From Arthrobacter sp. EPSL27 (GTDB lineage: Bacteria; Actinomycetota; Actinomycetes; Actinomycetales; Micrococcaceae), in assembly GCF_001512305.1 (NCBI RefSeq), contig NZ_LNUT01000003.1:553374-617373 (forward strand): a stretch of 64,000 nt of DNA. Reading direction: 5' to 3'. Positions 26,200 to 34,344 of this stretch are shown here, one piece after another (within the stretch, counting starts at the first letter, position 1; each line of letters starts with the position of its first letter). The notes under the pieces are model-generated. The model was not told where the DNA came from. It saw only the letters and a program-made list of their open reading frames with translations, and did not search any database. A program made the position numbers and the translations under genes.

Positions 26200-27752
26200 G
26201 GCTCAAGCTGACCCTGCTGCGCAACAGTGTCCGGCGCAGCCCCTGGCAGCTGGTGGGCCTGGGCATCGGCGTCCTGTACGCACTGGGCCTTGTGGGGCTC
26301 GGGTTCACGGGCCTTCTGCTCCTGCGCGGGGCGGACGCTGGCCTGGCGCAGACCATTGTGGTGCTGGGCGGTGCCGCTGCGCTGCTCGGATGGGCTGTCA
26401 TCCCGGTAGCCGCCGCGGCCGCCGACATGACCCTGGACCCGGCACGGTTCACCACTTTCGCCGTGCCAATGCCGCAGCTACTGGCGGGACTGGCCCTCGG
26501 CGGGCTGATCGGCATCCCGGGGATCGCGACCACCCTGGTGGCGCTCGGCACCGTGGGGACCTGGTCCCGGAGCCTCCCCGCCGCCGGCGGCGCGCTGGTG
26601 GGCGCGGCCCTCGGCGTCCTGAGCTGCGTGGTGCTGTCCAAGGTGGCCACCACTGCCACGGCCGGGCTGGCGAGCTCCCGCCGCTTCAAGGACGCCAGCG
26701 CCATCATCTTCCTGATTCCCCTGATCCTCATGGGCCCGATCGTTGCGGGCGTCGCTGAAGGGGTTGCCAGGTCCGGGGACTTCCTGGCCGGCCTGGCCCG
26801 CACGCTGTCGTGGACCCCGGCGGGGGCCGCGTGGTCCCTTGGCGGGGACATGGCCATGGGCAACTACGGCGCCGCGGGCCTGAAGTTCCTGATCGCTGTG
26901 GCCACGCTGGCCGGGCTCGGGCTCTGCTGGAAGCTGCTGCTGCAGCGCGCGCTTGTGACGCCGCCCTTCACCGGCAGTGCCAAGAAGAAATCCGGCGGGC
27001 TGGGATTCTTCCGGCTGTTCCCGGCGACGCCCACGGGAGCGGTTGCCGCCCGCGCGCTGAGCTATTGGTTCCGGGACCCCCGGTACGCCGGCACCCTGGT
27101 GGTCATCCCGCTGCTGCCGGTGCTGCTGCTCTTCCAGGCAAGCCAGACGGGGTCCTACGGCCTGCTGCTCTTTATCGGCCCGCTGACGGCCTTCCTGTTG
27201 GCCTGGTCCATCTCGACCGACGTCTCCTATGACAACACCGCGTTCGCGCTGCACCTCGCCACGGGCGTCAAGGGTGCCCACGACCGGCTGGGCCGGGCCG
27301 TGGCGTGCCTGGTTTTTGCCCTCCCGGTGGTGCTGGCGCTTTGCGTCCTGCCGTTCCTCTTCGGTGAAGACTGGCAGCTCCTGCCGGGCGTGCTGGGACT
27401 GTCCCTGGGTGTGCTGTTCAGCGGGATGGGGCTCTCCTCGGTGGTCTCGCCCCGCTATACGGTTGCGGTGCCCCTCCCGGGGGACAGCCCCTTCAAGAAA
27501 CCGCCCGGCAACGTGGCGCAGACCATGGCGGTGCAGCTGGGCGGCATGGCGGTGCTCCTGCTGCTGGTGGCCCCTGAGGTGGCCCTGATGGTGGCACAGT
27601 CCGTGACCGGAAGCGCCGTGCCCGGCTGGATCAACCTGGTACTGGGCCCCGTCCTGGGGCTGGCGCTGTTCACCGCCGGTGTGCGGCTGGGCGGCAAATG
27701 GCTCGATGCCCGCGGGCCGGAGCTGCTCGCCGAACTGGCCGTCAACCGCTGA
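26181..27752 (+). CDS. ABC-2 type transporter permease
   Basis: A 523-residue membrane protein with about twelve hydrophobic segments, beginning with a basic N-terminus (RLKLTLLRNSVRRSP) and a helix through GIGVLYALGLVGLGFTGLLL. A cytoplasmic loop near residue 270 (TGSAKKKSGGLGFFRLF) precedes the second half. It lies in a coupled operon with the ATP-binding protein, starting 19 nt before that gene ends. The size and duplicated layout suit large ABC-2 exporters of actinobacteria. A short 16-nt tandem repeat starts exactly at its stop codon. Confidence 0.85.
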   Translation: MVAHLLRLKLTLLRNSVRRSPWQLVGLGIGVLYALGLVGLGFTGLLLLRGADAGLAQTIVVLGGAAALLGWAVIPVAAAAADMTLDPARFTTFAVPMPQLLAGLALGGLIGIPGIATTLVALGTVGTWSRSLPAAGGALVGAALGVLSCVVLSKVATTATAGLASSRRFKDASAIIFLIPLILMGPIVAGVAEGVARSGDFLAGLARTLSWTPAGAAWSLGGDMAMGNYGAAGLKFLIAVATLAGLGLCWKLLLQRALVTPPFTGSAKKKSGGLGFFRLFPATPTGAVAARALSYWFRDPRYAGTLVVIPLLPVLLLFQASQTGSYGLLLFIGPLTAFLLAWSISTDVSYDNTAFALHLATGVKGAHDRLGRAVACLVFALPVVLALCVLPFLFGEDWQLLPGVLGLSLGVLFSGMGLSSVVSPRYTVAVPLPGDSPFKKPPGNVAQTMAVQLGGMAVLLLLVAPEVALMVAQSVTGSAVPGWINLVLGPVLGLALFTAGVRLGGKWLDARGPELLAELAVNR

Positions 27753-27813
27753 CCCGGGCAACTTTGACCGCGGCACACTTTGACCCGGGCACACGTTGAC
27801 CCAGGCACACAGG
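27751..27813 (+). repeat. 16-nt tandem repeat, four units
   Basis: Four tandem units of 15-16 nt (GACCCGGGCACACNTT type) start at the permease stop codon and end about 95 bp before nagB. Unit length is not a multiple of three and the DNA is non-coding. Confidence 0.7.
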
Positions 27814-27907
27814 CCGGGACTGGGATAACCTGCCACTAGGCCTGGTCCAACGGGGGCACAGGCCGGGCACCGGCGCCGCAAGGCGCGGCACACGTGGAGG
27901 CAGGGCC

Positions 27908-28690
27908 ATGGAAGTCGTCATTCTGTCCGGCAACAAGGCAATCGCCGCGCTGGCGGCCGGCGCCGTGGAGGCGCTGCTGCGGCGCAAGCCCGCTGCCGTC
28001 CTGGGACTGGCCACCGGCTCGTCGCCGCTGCCGGTCTACGACGAACTGGCGCTGCGGCACGAACGGGCGGGCCTGGACTTCAGCCGCGTGAGCGCCTTCA
28101 CCCTGGACGAATACGTGGGACTGCCCGACGGCCACCCGGAGTCCTACCGCGAGGTGATCAAGCGGGAGTTCACCGAGCGGGTGAACATCGACCCGGCGAA
28201 CGTGCACTGCCCGGACGGCGCCGCGGCGGAAATCCCGGGTGCCTGCCGGGCGTTCGAGGACGCCATGCGCGCGGCCGGGGGAGTGGACCTGCAGCTGCTG
28301 GGTGTTGGCACCGACGGCCACATTGGCTTCAACGAGCCGGGGTCGTCGCTGGCTTCCCGGACCAGGATCAAGACCCTGATCGAGCAGACACGCCGGGACA
28401 ATGCGCGGTTCTTCGGCAGCCTGTCCAAGGTCCCGCACCACGTGGTGACCCAGGGCCTGGGAACCATTTTGGCGGCCCGCCATGTGATCCTTCTCGCCAC
28501 GGGCGCGCAGAAAGCCACAGCGGTCCGTGACCTGGTGGAGGGGCCCCTCGCGGCCATCTGCCCGGCCTCGGTCCTGCAGCTTCATCCGCACACTACGGTC
28601 CTGGTGGACGAGGCTGCGGCGTCGTCGCTGCGGCTCGCCGACTACTACCGGCACAGCTACGAGAACAAGCCGTCGTGGCAGGAGCTTTAG
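27908..28690 (+). CDS. nagB: Glucosamine-6-phosphate deaminase
   Basis: Converts glucosamine 6-phosphate to fructose 6-phosphate and ammonia, the last step of amino-sugar use. 260 residues, close to the usual 266. Landmarks are LGLATGSSPLPVYDEL (phosphate binding), FTLDEYVGL with the catalytic Asp, GVGTDGHIGFNEPGSSL, and the lid region near SRTRIKTL. A GGAGG site (27896-27900) precedes the ATG. No nagA or transporter gene is adjacent; the amino-sugar genes must be elsewhere. CTGGTCCA at 27842-27849 resembles half of a GntR/DasR-type site, but no full palindrome is present. Confidence 0.95.
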   Translation: MEVVILSGNKAIAALAAGAVEALLRRKPAAVLGLATGSSPLPVYDELALRHERAGLDFSRVSAFTLDEYVGLPDGHPESYREVIKREFTERVNIDPANVHCPDGAAAEIPGACRAFEDAMRAAGGVDLQLLGVGTDGHIGFNEPGSSLASRTRIKTLIEQTRRDNARFFGSLSKVPHHVVTQGLGTILAARHVILLATGAQKATAVRDLVEGPLAAICPASVLQLHPHTTVLVDEAAASSLRLADYYRHSYENKPSWQEL

Positions 28691-28758
28691 CACGCGGCAC
28701 TGTCCTCCAGGGATGCCGGGCCGCCGTCCCTGGTCGCCACGGTGTCGGATGCAGCGGC

Positions 28759-28764
28759 TAAGAT
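28759..28764 (+). promoter_or_regulatory. -10 hexamer of leaderless DUF3039 gene
   Basis: TAAGAT, seven bases before the ATG at 28772; supports that start over the later in-frame ATGs. Confidence 0.5.
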
Positions 28765-28771
28765 TGGATTC

Positions 28772-29137
28772 ATGAACAGCATGACCGATCCCATGACCGA
28801 TCGCATGACCGATCGTATGACTGCTCCACTGATGAGTACCGTGGAAAACGACCCGATGCGCGAGCTCTCCGGCGCCGGGACGTCAACGGCCACCATCGAG
28901 CGCGAGGAACTGCGGCAGGAAGTGGAACCCGGAGACCGGGAACGCTTCTCGCACTACGTGCGCAAGGAAAAGATCATGGAATCCGCGCTGTCCGGCGAAC
29001 CTGTCATCGCCCTGTGCGGCAAGGTCTGGACGCCGGGCCGCGATCCCAAGAAGTTCCCCGTCTGCCCCGAATGCAAAGAGGTCTACGACGGCCTCCGTCC
29101 GGGCAACGACGGCGGCAAGGGCTCCGGCGACAAGTAA
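28772..29137 (+). CDS. DUF3039 family protein
   Basis: A 121-residue protein of an actinobacterial family of unknown function. The conserved part runs from about residue 20: the DPMRELSGAG lead, HYVRKEKIMESALSGEPVIA, LCGKVW and FPVCPECKEVY, giving three to four cysteines (C-G-K-V-W...CPEC) suited to one zinc ion. The N-terminus carries MTDP-MTDR-MTDR-MTAP from a 12-nt tandem repeat, so at least five further in-frame ATGs follow the first. ATG 28772 is selected because of the -10 hexamer; ATG 28832 is the best alternative since it gives the usual family N-terminus. Confidence 0.82.
   Translation: MNSMTDPMTDRMTDRMTAPLMSTVENDPMRELSGAGTSTATIEREELRQEVEPGDRERFSHYVRKEKIMESALSGEPVIALCGKVWTPGRDPKKFPVCPECKEVYDGLRPGNDGGKGSGDK
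28781..28828 (+). repeat. 12-nt tandem repeat multiplying start codons
   Basis: ATGACCGATCNN is repeated three times and followed by a diverged fourth copy, encoding MTDP, MTDR, MTDR, MTAP. Each copy adds an in-frame ATG near the start of the DUF3039 gene. Confidence 0.85.
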
Positions 29138-29347
29138 GGCCCCCACCCGGATGGCAGGACGTGCCGGTCACGCTCGTCCTTAGTGCCACGCGCGGGACTG
29201 CCCGCGCCTGACTGCCCTCCCGGTGAATGATGCCCGGCCCGTGCCGGCCGGTGACTGCTTACGGATCATCCGAAAAAGATTGGTGTTTTTGTGCTTATGT
29301 GGGTTCCCCCGTCAGCGGTTGCAGTGCGCGGAATGGAGGGCACCTAA

Positions 29348-31135
29348 ATGACAGAGACACTCTTTGGCGGGCCGGTGCTGCCTCCCGCGTACCCCGAGCG
29401 GGCAGCATGGGGCACCGCCCCGAAGCTGCGCGCCTGGCAGCAGGAGGCACTGGACCGCTACTTCTCCACCCATCCCAAGGACTTCCTCGCAGTGGCAACC
29501 CCGGGTGCCGGCAAGACCACCTTCGCGTTGCGGGTGGCCTCCATGCTGATCGAGGCCAACCTCGTGAACCGGGTGACGATCGTGGCGCCCACGGACCACC
29601 TCAAGCGGCAGTGGGCTGACGCTGCCGCGCGGGTGGGCATCGCCATCGATCCCAACTTCAAGAACGCTGACGGCCAGCACGGCCGCGGATTCATCGGCGT
29701 CGCGGTCACGTATGCGCAGGTGGCGAGCAAACCGATGCTGCACCGGGCCAAAACCGAGGCTGCCCGCACCTTGGTCATCCTCGACGAGATCCACCACGGC
29801 GGCGAAGCGCTGTCCTGGGGCGACGGGCTCCGCGAGGCCTTCGAGCCCGCGGCGCGGCGGCTCTCGCTGACCGGTACCCCGTTCCGTTCCGATACCTCGC
29901 CGATCCCGTTTGTGGAGTACGCGGAGGACCGGGACGGCATCCGGCGCTCCAAGGCGGACTACACCTACGGCTACGGCAAAGCTCTCCGGGACCACGTGGT
30001 CCGTCCGGTGATGTTTATGGCCTATTCCGGCCAGATGCGCTGGCGCACCAGCGGCGGCGAGGAGATGGCTGCCTCCCTGGGCGAAGCGGCCGTCACCAAG
30101 GACATCACGTCGCAGGCCTGGCGGACCGCGCTGAACCCGACCGGCGAGTGGATTCCCGCGGTGCTTGCCGGGGCGGACAAGCGCCTGAGCGAGGTCCGCC
30201 GGACAGTGCCCGACGCCGGCGGGCTGGTCATCGCGACCGACCACGAGGACGCGCGCGCCTATGCCGGCCAGCTCAAGCGGATCACCGGCCAGTCTCCCAC
30301 CGTGATCCTCTCCGATGACGCGAAGGCATCGTCCAAAATCGAGGAGTTCTCCGCAGGGGACCAGCGCTGGATGGTGGCGGTGCGGATGGTGTCAGAAGGG
30401 GTGGACGTTCCGCGGCTGTCCGTTGGCGTCTACGCGACCTCCACCTCCACCCCGCTGTTCTTCGCCCAGGCCGTGGGCCGTTTTGTGCGTGCCCGCAAGC
30501 GCGGCGAAACGGCGTCGGTGTTCCTGCCCTCGGTGCCGCAGCTCATGGCGCTGGCGAACTCCATGGAGGCCGAGCGCGACCACGCCCTGGACCGCCCGGA
30601 GAAGGAGGACGGCGACGGCCTGTTCAACCCGGAAGACTCGCTGATGGACGAGGCGAACCGCGAGGAGAAGGCCTCCGATTCGCTGACCAAGGGAAAGTTC
30701 GAGGCGCTGGATTCGCAGGCCTCCTTTGACCGTGTCCTGTTCGACGGCGGCGAGTTCGGCACCGGCGGCGAGGTGGGCTCGGAGGACGAGCTCGACTTCC
30801 TGGGCATCCCCGGCCTGCTCGACGCCGAACAGGTGGGCACGCTGCTGCGCCAGCGCCAGCACGAGCAGCTCAGCCGCAAGAACGCACGCGCCCCGCAGGG
30901 CACGGCCGCGCCGGCCGCCGGGCCAGCCGTCCCGGACCACCGCATGCTGATGGACCTGCGCACCGAACTCGCGAAAAACGTCGCAGCCTGGTCCGCGCGG
31001 ACCGGCACCCCGCACGGGGTCATCCACACCAAGCTGAGGACCGTCTGCGGCGGTCCGGCCGTGGCGCAGGCCAACGAGGAGCAGCTGCAGACCCGGCTGC
31101 GGAAGCTGCAGGACTGGTTCATCGGCCGCAAGTAG
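29348..31135 (+). CDS. DEAD/DEAH-box superfamily II helicase
   Basis: 595 residues. RecA-like domain 1 has motif I TPGAGKTT (near residue 52), motif Ia VAPTDHLKRQW, motif II DEIH (LVILDEIHHGG) and motif III SLTGTPFRSD; domain 2 has GVDVPRLSVGV and motif VI QAVGRFVRARKR. The architecture is that of UvrB/type III restriction-like translocases. The last 150 residues are an actinobacterial extension that includes a low-complexity linker (GTAAPAAGPAVPDH) before a helical tail. No methylase or nuclease gene is adjacent, so a restriction system is not indicated. A GGAGG site precedes the ATG. A nucleic-acid remodelling role is inferred. Confidence 0.9.
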   Translation: MTETLFGGPVLPPAYPERAAWGTAPKLRAWQQEALDRYFSTHPKDFLAVATPGAGKTTFALRVASMLIEANLVNRVTIVAPTDHLKRQWADAAARVGIAIDPNFKNADGQHGRGFIGVAVTYAQVASKPMLHRAKTEAARTLVILDEIHHGGEALSWGDGLREAFEPAARRLSLTGTPFRSDTSPIPFVEYAEDRDGIRRSKADYTYGYGKALRDHVVRPVMFMAYSGQMRWRTSGGEEMAASLGEAAVTKDITSQAWRTALNPTGEWIPAVLAGADKRLSEVRRTVPDAGGLVIATDHEDARAYAGQLKRITGQSPTVILSDDAKASSKIEEFSAGDQRWMVAVRMVSEGVDVPRLSVGVYATSTSTPLFFAQAVGRFVRARKRGETASVFLPSVPQLMALANSMEAERDHALDRPEKEDGDGLFNPEDSLMDEANREEKASDSLTKGKFEALDSQASFDRVLFDGGEFGTGGEVGSEDELDFLGIPGLLDAEQVGTLLRQRQHEQLSRKNARAPQGTAAPAAGPAVPDHRMLMDLRTELAKNVAAWSARTGTPHGVIHTKLRTVCGGPAVAQANEEQLQTRLRKLQDWFIGRK

Positions 31136-31188
31136 CGGCGGAACAGCGGCACGCTCCGTCCCGGGGCCGCCTGAGGCAGAAAAAGAAA

Positions 31189-31227
31189 CAGGAAAAAGGA
31201 TCGGGGAATCCCCGGTCCTTTTTCCTG
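31189..31227. terminator. Bidirectional terminator between helicase and lipoprotein genes
   Basis: An 18-bp stem with one G-U pair (31189-31206 and 31210-31227), A-rich on its 5' side and T-rich on its 3' side, between convergent genes. Confidence 0.85.
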
Positions 31228-31274
31228 CTCTTTTCGCGCCCGTCAGGCCGGGCTGCCGCTGCTGGGGGGTGCCG

Positions 31275-31622
31275 CTACTGGCCGCCGCCGGTGCAGAGCT
31301 CGCTGAGCTTCTGGCCCGCGGACGTGTAGGCGCCCTGCAGTTCCTCCAGCTTGGCGGTGTCCGGGTTCTCCTGGGCGGATGCGTCCAGGAATTCGATGAT
31401 GGACTGCAGGGGGGCCTGCAGTTCCTGGGACGCCGTGGCCTCGATGGGCCGGAGCCGGTTGGCGAGCCGGATCATCCCGGCCTTGTCCGCGTTGGACGTG
31501 GGTCCGGCGCCGACGGTCTGGATCCGGGCGCAGGATTCCTCGGTGGTGTCCTGCGGCGCCGAGCAGCCGGCAGCACCGAGCAGGGCCCCTGCAGCGATCA
31601 GGACGGTAAGGGTCTTTTTCAT
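31275..31622 (-). CDS. Small secreted lipoprotein
   Basis: 115 residues: a signal peptide MKKTLTVLIAAGALLGAAGC with a lipobox (LGAAGC, Cys20) is followed by about 95 mostly helical residues (ARIQTVGAGPTSNADKAG, TASQELQAPLQSIIEF, KLEELQGAYTSAGQKLSEL) that include a second and third cysteine (EESCARIQ and LCTGGGQ at the C-terminus), which could form a disulfide. Family not recognised; small actinobacterial lipoproteins of this type are common. Convergent with the helicase gene. Confidence 0.8.
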   Translation of the reverse strand: MKKTLTVLIAAGALLGAAGCSAPQDTTEESCARIQTVGAGPTSNADKAGMIRLANRLRPIEATASQELQAPLQSIIEFLDASAQENPDTAKLEELQGAYTSAGQKLSELCTGGGQ

Positions 31623-31764
31623 GATGTACTCCGGGGTTCCTACTGGTCAGACGGTATTGGCAAGGGTTCGAGTCTACTGTGGGGGCACGGCATTCCGCTC
31701 GGCGGGCCGGGCGCTGCCCGCAACAATCGGGCGGCGTTCCGCTCCTGCCGGCAGCGACAGCGCG

Positions 31765-32439
31765 TCAGGCGATGTCGACCCCGCCGAGTTCCATTTCGGC
31801 GATGGCGTCCTCGGGATCGTCCGCCACGGCGACGGTGAGATCCCGCAGGACCGTCACGGAATACCCGGCCTGCACGCCGTCGAGCGCGGTGGCCTTCACG
31901 CAGTGGTCAGTGGCGATGCCGACCACCACCACGTCCTCGACATCGTGGCTCTGCAGCCAGTCGTAGAGTCCGATCGCGTCTTCGGCCTCAGTTTCTTCGC
32001 CGTGGGCGCCTTCACCGCCGGAGGCCCCGGCATCGCCGGCCCCTGCGGAGACCGGCATGGCGCCGGGCTTCCGGTCGCCGGTGGGGACGGCGTCGTCCGG
32101 GGCCAGCAGCCCCTCGAAACCGGAATAGGCGGCGGTGAACTGGCCCTTGCGGAAGTAGGCCTGAATGTACTCCGTGTCCAGGTCCGGGTGGAGTTCCGCG
32201 CCCCGGGTCCCGGCCACACAATGCCTCGGCCAGCTTTCGGTGAAGTCCGGGTTCTCGGAGAAGTGGGCGCCCGGATCGATGTGCCAGTCCTGAGTAGCCA
32301 CAATGTGGTCGAACTGCCCGTGGTGGGCGTCGACGTATTCGCTGATGGCGCCGGCGAGCTCGGCCCCGCCCTCGACAGGCAGGGTGCCCCCCTCGCAGAA
32401 GTCGTTCTGGACGTCGACGATGATCAGTGCGCGGGACAT
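31765..32439 (-). CDS. pncA: Nicotinamidase/pyrazinamidase
   Basis: Hydrolyses nicotinamide to nicotinate for NAD salvage. The catalytic triad of the isochorismatase-like fold is complete: Asp9 (IIVDVQNDF), Lys98 (YFRKGQF) and Cys180 (IATDHCVKATA). Metal ligands are Asp51, His53 and His59 (TQDWHIDPGAHF). At 224 residues it is about 35 longer than typical; the extra is a Gly/Ala/Glu-rich insert at about 112-153, just before the helix that precedes the cysteine strand. It follows pncB with a one-base overlap (TGATG) and a GAGGAGA ribosome-binding site, so the two salvage enzymes are coexpressed. Confidence 0.94.
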   Translation of the reverse strand: MSRALIIVDVQNDFCEGGTLPVEGGAELAGAISEYVDAHHGQFDHIVATQDWHIDPGAHFSENPDFTESWPRHCVAGTRGAELHPDLDTEYIQAYFRKGQFTAAYSGFEGLLAPDDAVPTGDRKPGAMPVSAGAGDAGASGGEGAHGEETEAEDAIGLYDWLQSHDVEDVVVVGIATDHCVKATALDGVQAGYSVTVLRDLTVAVADDPEDAIAEMELGGVDIA

Positions 32440-33767
32440 CAGTTCTCCTCGTAGATGGTGGGGATGGCTGCCTCGCCGCGCTGCAGCCGGTTGACGACGG
32501 CGGGGAGCTCCTTCATGGTGTCCGCGTGGCGCTGGCGTGCCCGCAGCACCCCCTCCGCGCCGGTCCAGCCAGGCAGGAGCTCGCCGTTTTTGACGAACTG
32601 CTGCAGCAGGGGCCGGTCGTTGCCGTCGTCCTCCGGGCGGTGGCCGATCCCGACGATCTCCTGGGTGGCCGTGCCGCGCTCGTTGAGTTTCCGCAGGGCG
32701 TACTTGCGTCCGCCCTTGCTGGTCTTGTTCTTTGCGGCCTTCGCCACGGGGGTGAACTCGCCGGCGTCGTCCGTGCGGCTGACCAGCTTGTAGACCATGC
32801 TGGCCGTCGGGGCGCCGGAGCCGGTCACCAGCGACGTGCCCACGCCGTAGGAATCCACCGGGGCCGACTGCAGGGCGGCGATGGCAAACTCGTCCAGGTC
32901 GGACGTGACGATGATGCGGGTCCGCTCATTGCCGAGGTCATCCAGGAGCTGGCGGACCCACTGTGCCTGCGCCACCAAGTCCCCGGAGTCCAGGCGCACC
33001 GCCCCGAGTTTGTCGCCGGCCAGCTCCACCGCAGTGCGCACGGCCGACTCGACGTCGTACGTGTCCACGAGCAGGGCGGTGCCGGCGCCCATCGAGGCGA
33101 TCTGCGCCTCGAAGGCCTCGCGCTCGGAGTCGTGCAGGAGGGTGAAGGAGTGCGCGGCCGTGCCCACGGTCTTGAGCCCGTAGCGCAACCCGGCCTCCAG
33201 GTTGGAGGTGCTGTCGAAGCCGGCGATGATGGCCGCGCGGGCGGCGGAGACGGCCGATTCCTCCTGGGTGCGGCGGGAGCCCATCTCCACGCACGGGCGG
33301 CTGCCGGCCGCGGTGATCATGCGGGAGGCCGCCGACGCGATGGCGCTGTCGTGGTTGAGGATCGAGAGGATGTAGGTCTCAAGGATGCAGGCCTCGGCGA
33401 ATGTGGACTCGACGATCAGGATGGGGGAGTTCGGGAAGTACGCTTCGCCCTCCGCGTAACCCCAGATGTCCCCGGAGAAGGAGAAGTTGGCCAGGTACTC
33501 CAGGGTTTCCTCATTCACCACCTTGGTGCGGCGCAGGAAGTCGATTTCCACGTCGCCGAAACGGAAGTCCGCGAGGCCCTCCAGCAGGCGGCCCGTGCCG
33601 CCCACAATGCCGTAGCGGCGGCCGTCCGGCAGGCGCCGGGCAAAGGCCTCGAAGACTGATTTGCGGTGGGCGGCGCCGGAATGCAGTGCGGCCTGCAGCA
33701 TGGTCAGCTCGTAATGGTCGGTGTACAGGGACGTGCGGGGACGGTCCCAGCCAGCTGAGGTACTCAC
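32439..33767 (-). CDS. pncB: Nicotinate phosphoribosyltransferase
   Basis: Converts nicotinate and PRPP to nicotinate mononucleotide, the entry step of the Preiss-Handler NAD route. 442 residues from GTG 33767. Landmarks are LYTDHYELTMLQAAL, FSFSGDIWGYAEGEAYF, the active-site His segment in EMGSRRTQEESAV, GTAAHSFTLLHD, and VRLDSGDLV. The frame stays open far upstream through a 59-bp tandem repeat; that extension is repeat-encoded (AKRSETWEPVG units) and is rejected. TAGAGT seven bases before the GTG marks a leaderless promoter and fixes the start. Confidence 0.93.
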   Translation of the reverse strand: MSTSAGWDRPRTSLYTDHYELTMLQAALHSGAAHRKSVFEAFARRLPDGRRYGIVGGTGRLLEGLADFRFGDVEIDFLRRTKVVNEETLEYLANFSFSGDIWGYAEGEAYFPNSPILIVESTFAEACILETYILSILNHDSAIASAASRMITAAGSRPCVEMGSRRTQEESAVSAARAAIIAGFDSTSNLEAGLRYGLKTVGTAAHSFTLLHDSEREAFEAQIASMGAGTALLVDTYDVESAVRTAVELAGDKLGAVRLDSGDLVAQAQWVRQLLDDLGNERTRIIVTSDLDEFAIAALQSAPVDSYGVGTSLVTGSGAPTASMVYKLVSRTDDAGEFTPVAKAAKNKTSKGGRKYALRKLNERGTATQEIVGIGHRPEDDGNDRPLLQQFVKNGELLPGWTGAEGVLRARQRHADTMKELPAVVNRLQRGEAAIPTIYEEN

Positions 33768-33774
33768 GAAATTC

Positions 33775-33780
33775 ACTCTA
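33775..33780 (-). promoter_or_regulatory. -10 hexamer of leaderless pncB
   Basis: TAGAGT on the minus strand, seven bases before the GTG at 33767. The 59-bp repeat array begins immediately upstream. Confidence 0.6.
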
Positions 33781-33786
33781 GTCCCC

Positions 33787-33963
33787 ACCGGCTCCCACGT
33801 CTCGCTTCGCTTCGCCGCGGGGCCCTCGCCGGCGTGGCCCCACCCACCGGCTCCCACGTCTCGCTTCGCTTCGCCGCGGGGCCCTCGCCGGCGTGGCCCC
33901 ACCCACCGGCTCCCACGTCTCGCTTCGCTTCGCCGCGGGGCCCTCGCCGGCGTGGACCCATCC
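33787..33963. repeat. Three 59-bp tandem repeats between pncB and clpS promoters
   Basis: Unit 1 (33787-33845) and unit 2 (33846-33904) are identical over 59 bp; unit 3 (33905-33963) diverges only in its last bases. Each unit is GC-rich with CACG and CGTG near opposite ends plus GGGCCC and CCGCGG. The array fills the whole space between the two divergent -10 hexamers, leaving no separate -35 region. The unit is open in several frames, which creates spurious ORFs. Confidence 0.95.
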
Positions 33964-33969
33964 TCCCCA

Positions 33970-33975
33970 TAGAAT
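33970..33975 (+). promoter_or_regulatory. -10 hexamer of leaderless clpS
   Basis: TAGAAT, six bases before the ATG at 33982. It abuts the third 59-bp repeat. Confidence 0.6.
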
Positions 33976-33981
33976 GGACAG

Positions 33982-34344
33982 ATGACCCTCAGCGTTGCGC
34001 TCGGCCCTGACACCCAGGAGAGCACCCAGACCGGAACAGGAACCTCCACCGAGGTCCTGAGCGCCCCGGACATCCCATGGAACCTCGTGATCTGGAACGA
34101 TCCCGTCAACCTGATGAGCTACGTCAGCTACGTCTTCCGCACCTACTTCGGCTACTCCGAGGCGAAGTCCAACAAGCTGATGCTCGAGGTCCACAAGAAG
34201 GGCCGCTCCATCGTGGCGCACGGCAGCAAGGAGCAGGTGGAGCAGCACGCCGTCGCGATGCACGGCTACGGACTCTGGGCCACGGTGGAAAAGGCAACCG
34301 GCGGCGGCCCGGCGTCGGGCAAAGGCAAAGGAAAACGTGGCTAA
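33982..34344 (+). CDS. clpS: ATP-dependent Clp protease adaptor ClpS
   Basis: Delivers N-degron substrates to the ClpC/ClpA-ClpP protease. 120 residues: a disordered N-terminus of about 35, then the ClpS core with WNLVIWNDPVNLMSYVSYV (the Asn-Asp-Pro Clp-docking region and N-degron pocket), SKNKL-type helix (SEAKSNKLMLEVHKKG) and the C-terminal EKATGGGPASGK tail. The leaderless ATG is supported by TAGAAT. It overlaps the DUF2017 gene by 8 nt, an arrangement conserved through actinobacteria. Confidence 0.94.
   Translation: MTLSVALGPDTQESTQTGTGTSTEVLSAPDIPWNLVIWNDPVNLMSYVSYVFRTYFGYSEAKSNKLMLEVHKKGRSIVAHGSKEQVEQHAVAMHGYGLWATVEKATGGGPASGKGKGKRG

Noticed and set aside
27836..27852. DasR-type (dre) operator before nagB
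   Set aside because: Only half of the palindrome (CTGGTCCA) is present; the left half does not match.
29348..31135. Type III restriction or defence system
   Set aside because: Helicase motifs are present, but there is no nuclease, methylase or other defence gene nearby.
32439..34109. Longer pncB frame (556 residues) that runs through the 59-bp repeats
   Set aside because: The extra N-terminus is encoded by the repeat array and overlaps clpS on the other strand; the GTG at 33767 has a -10 hexamer at leaderless spacing and gives the family N-terminus.
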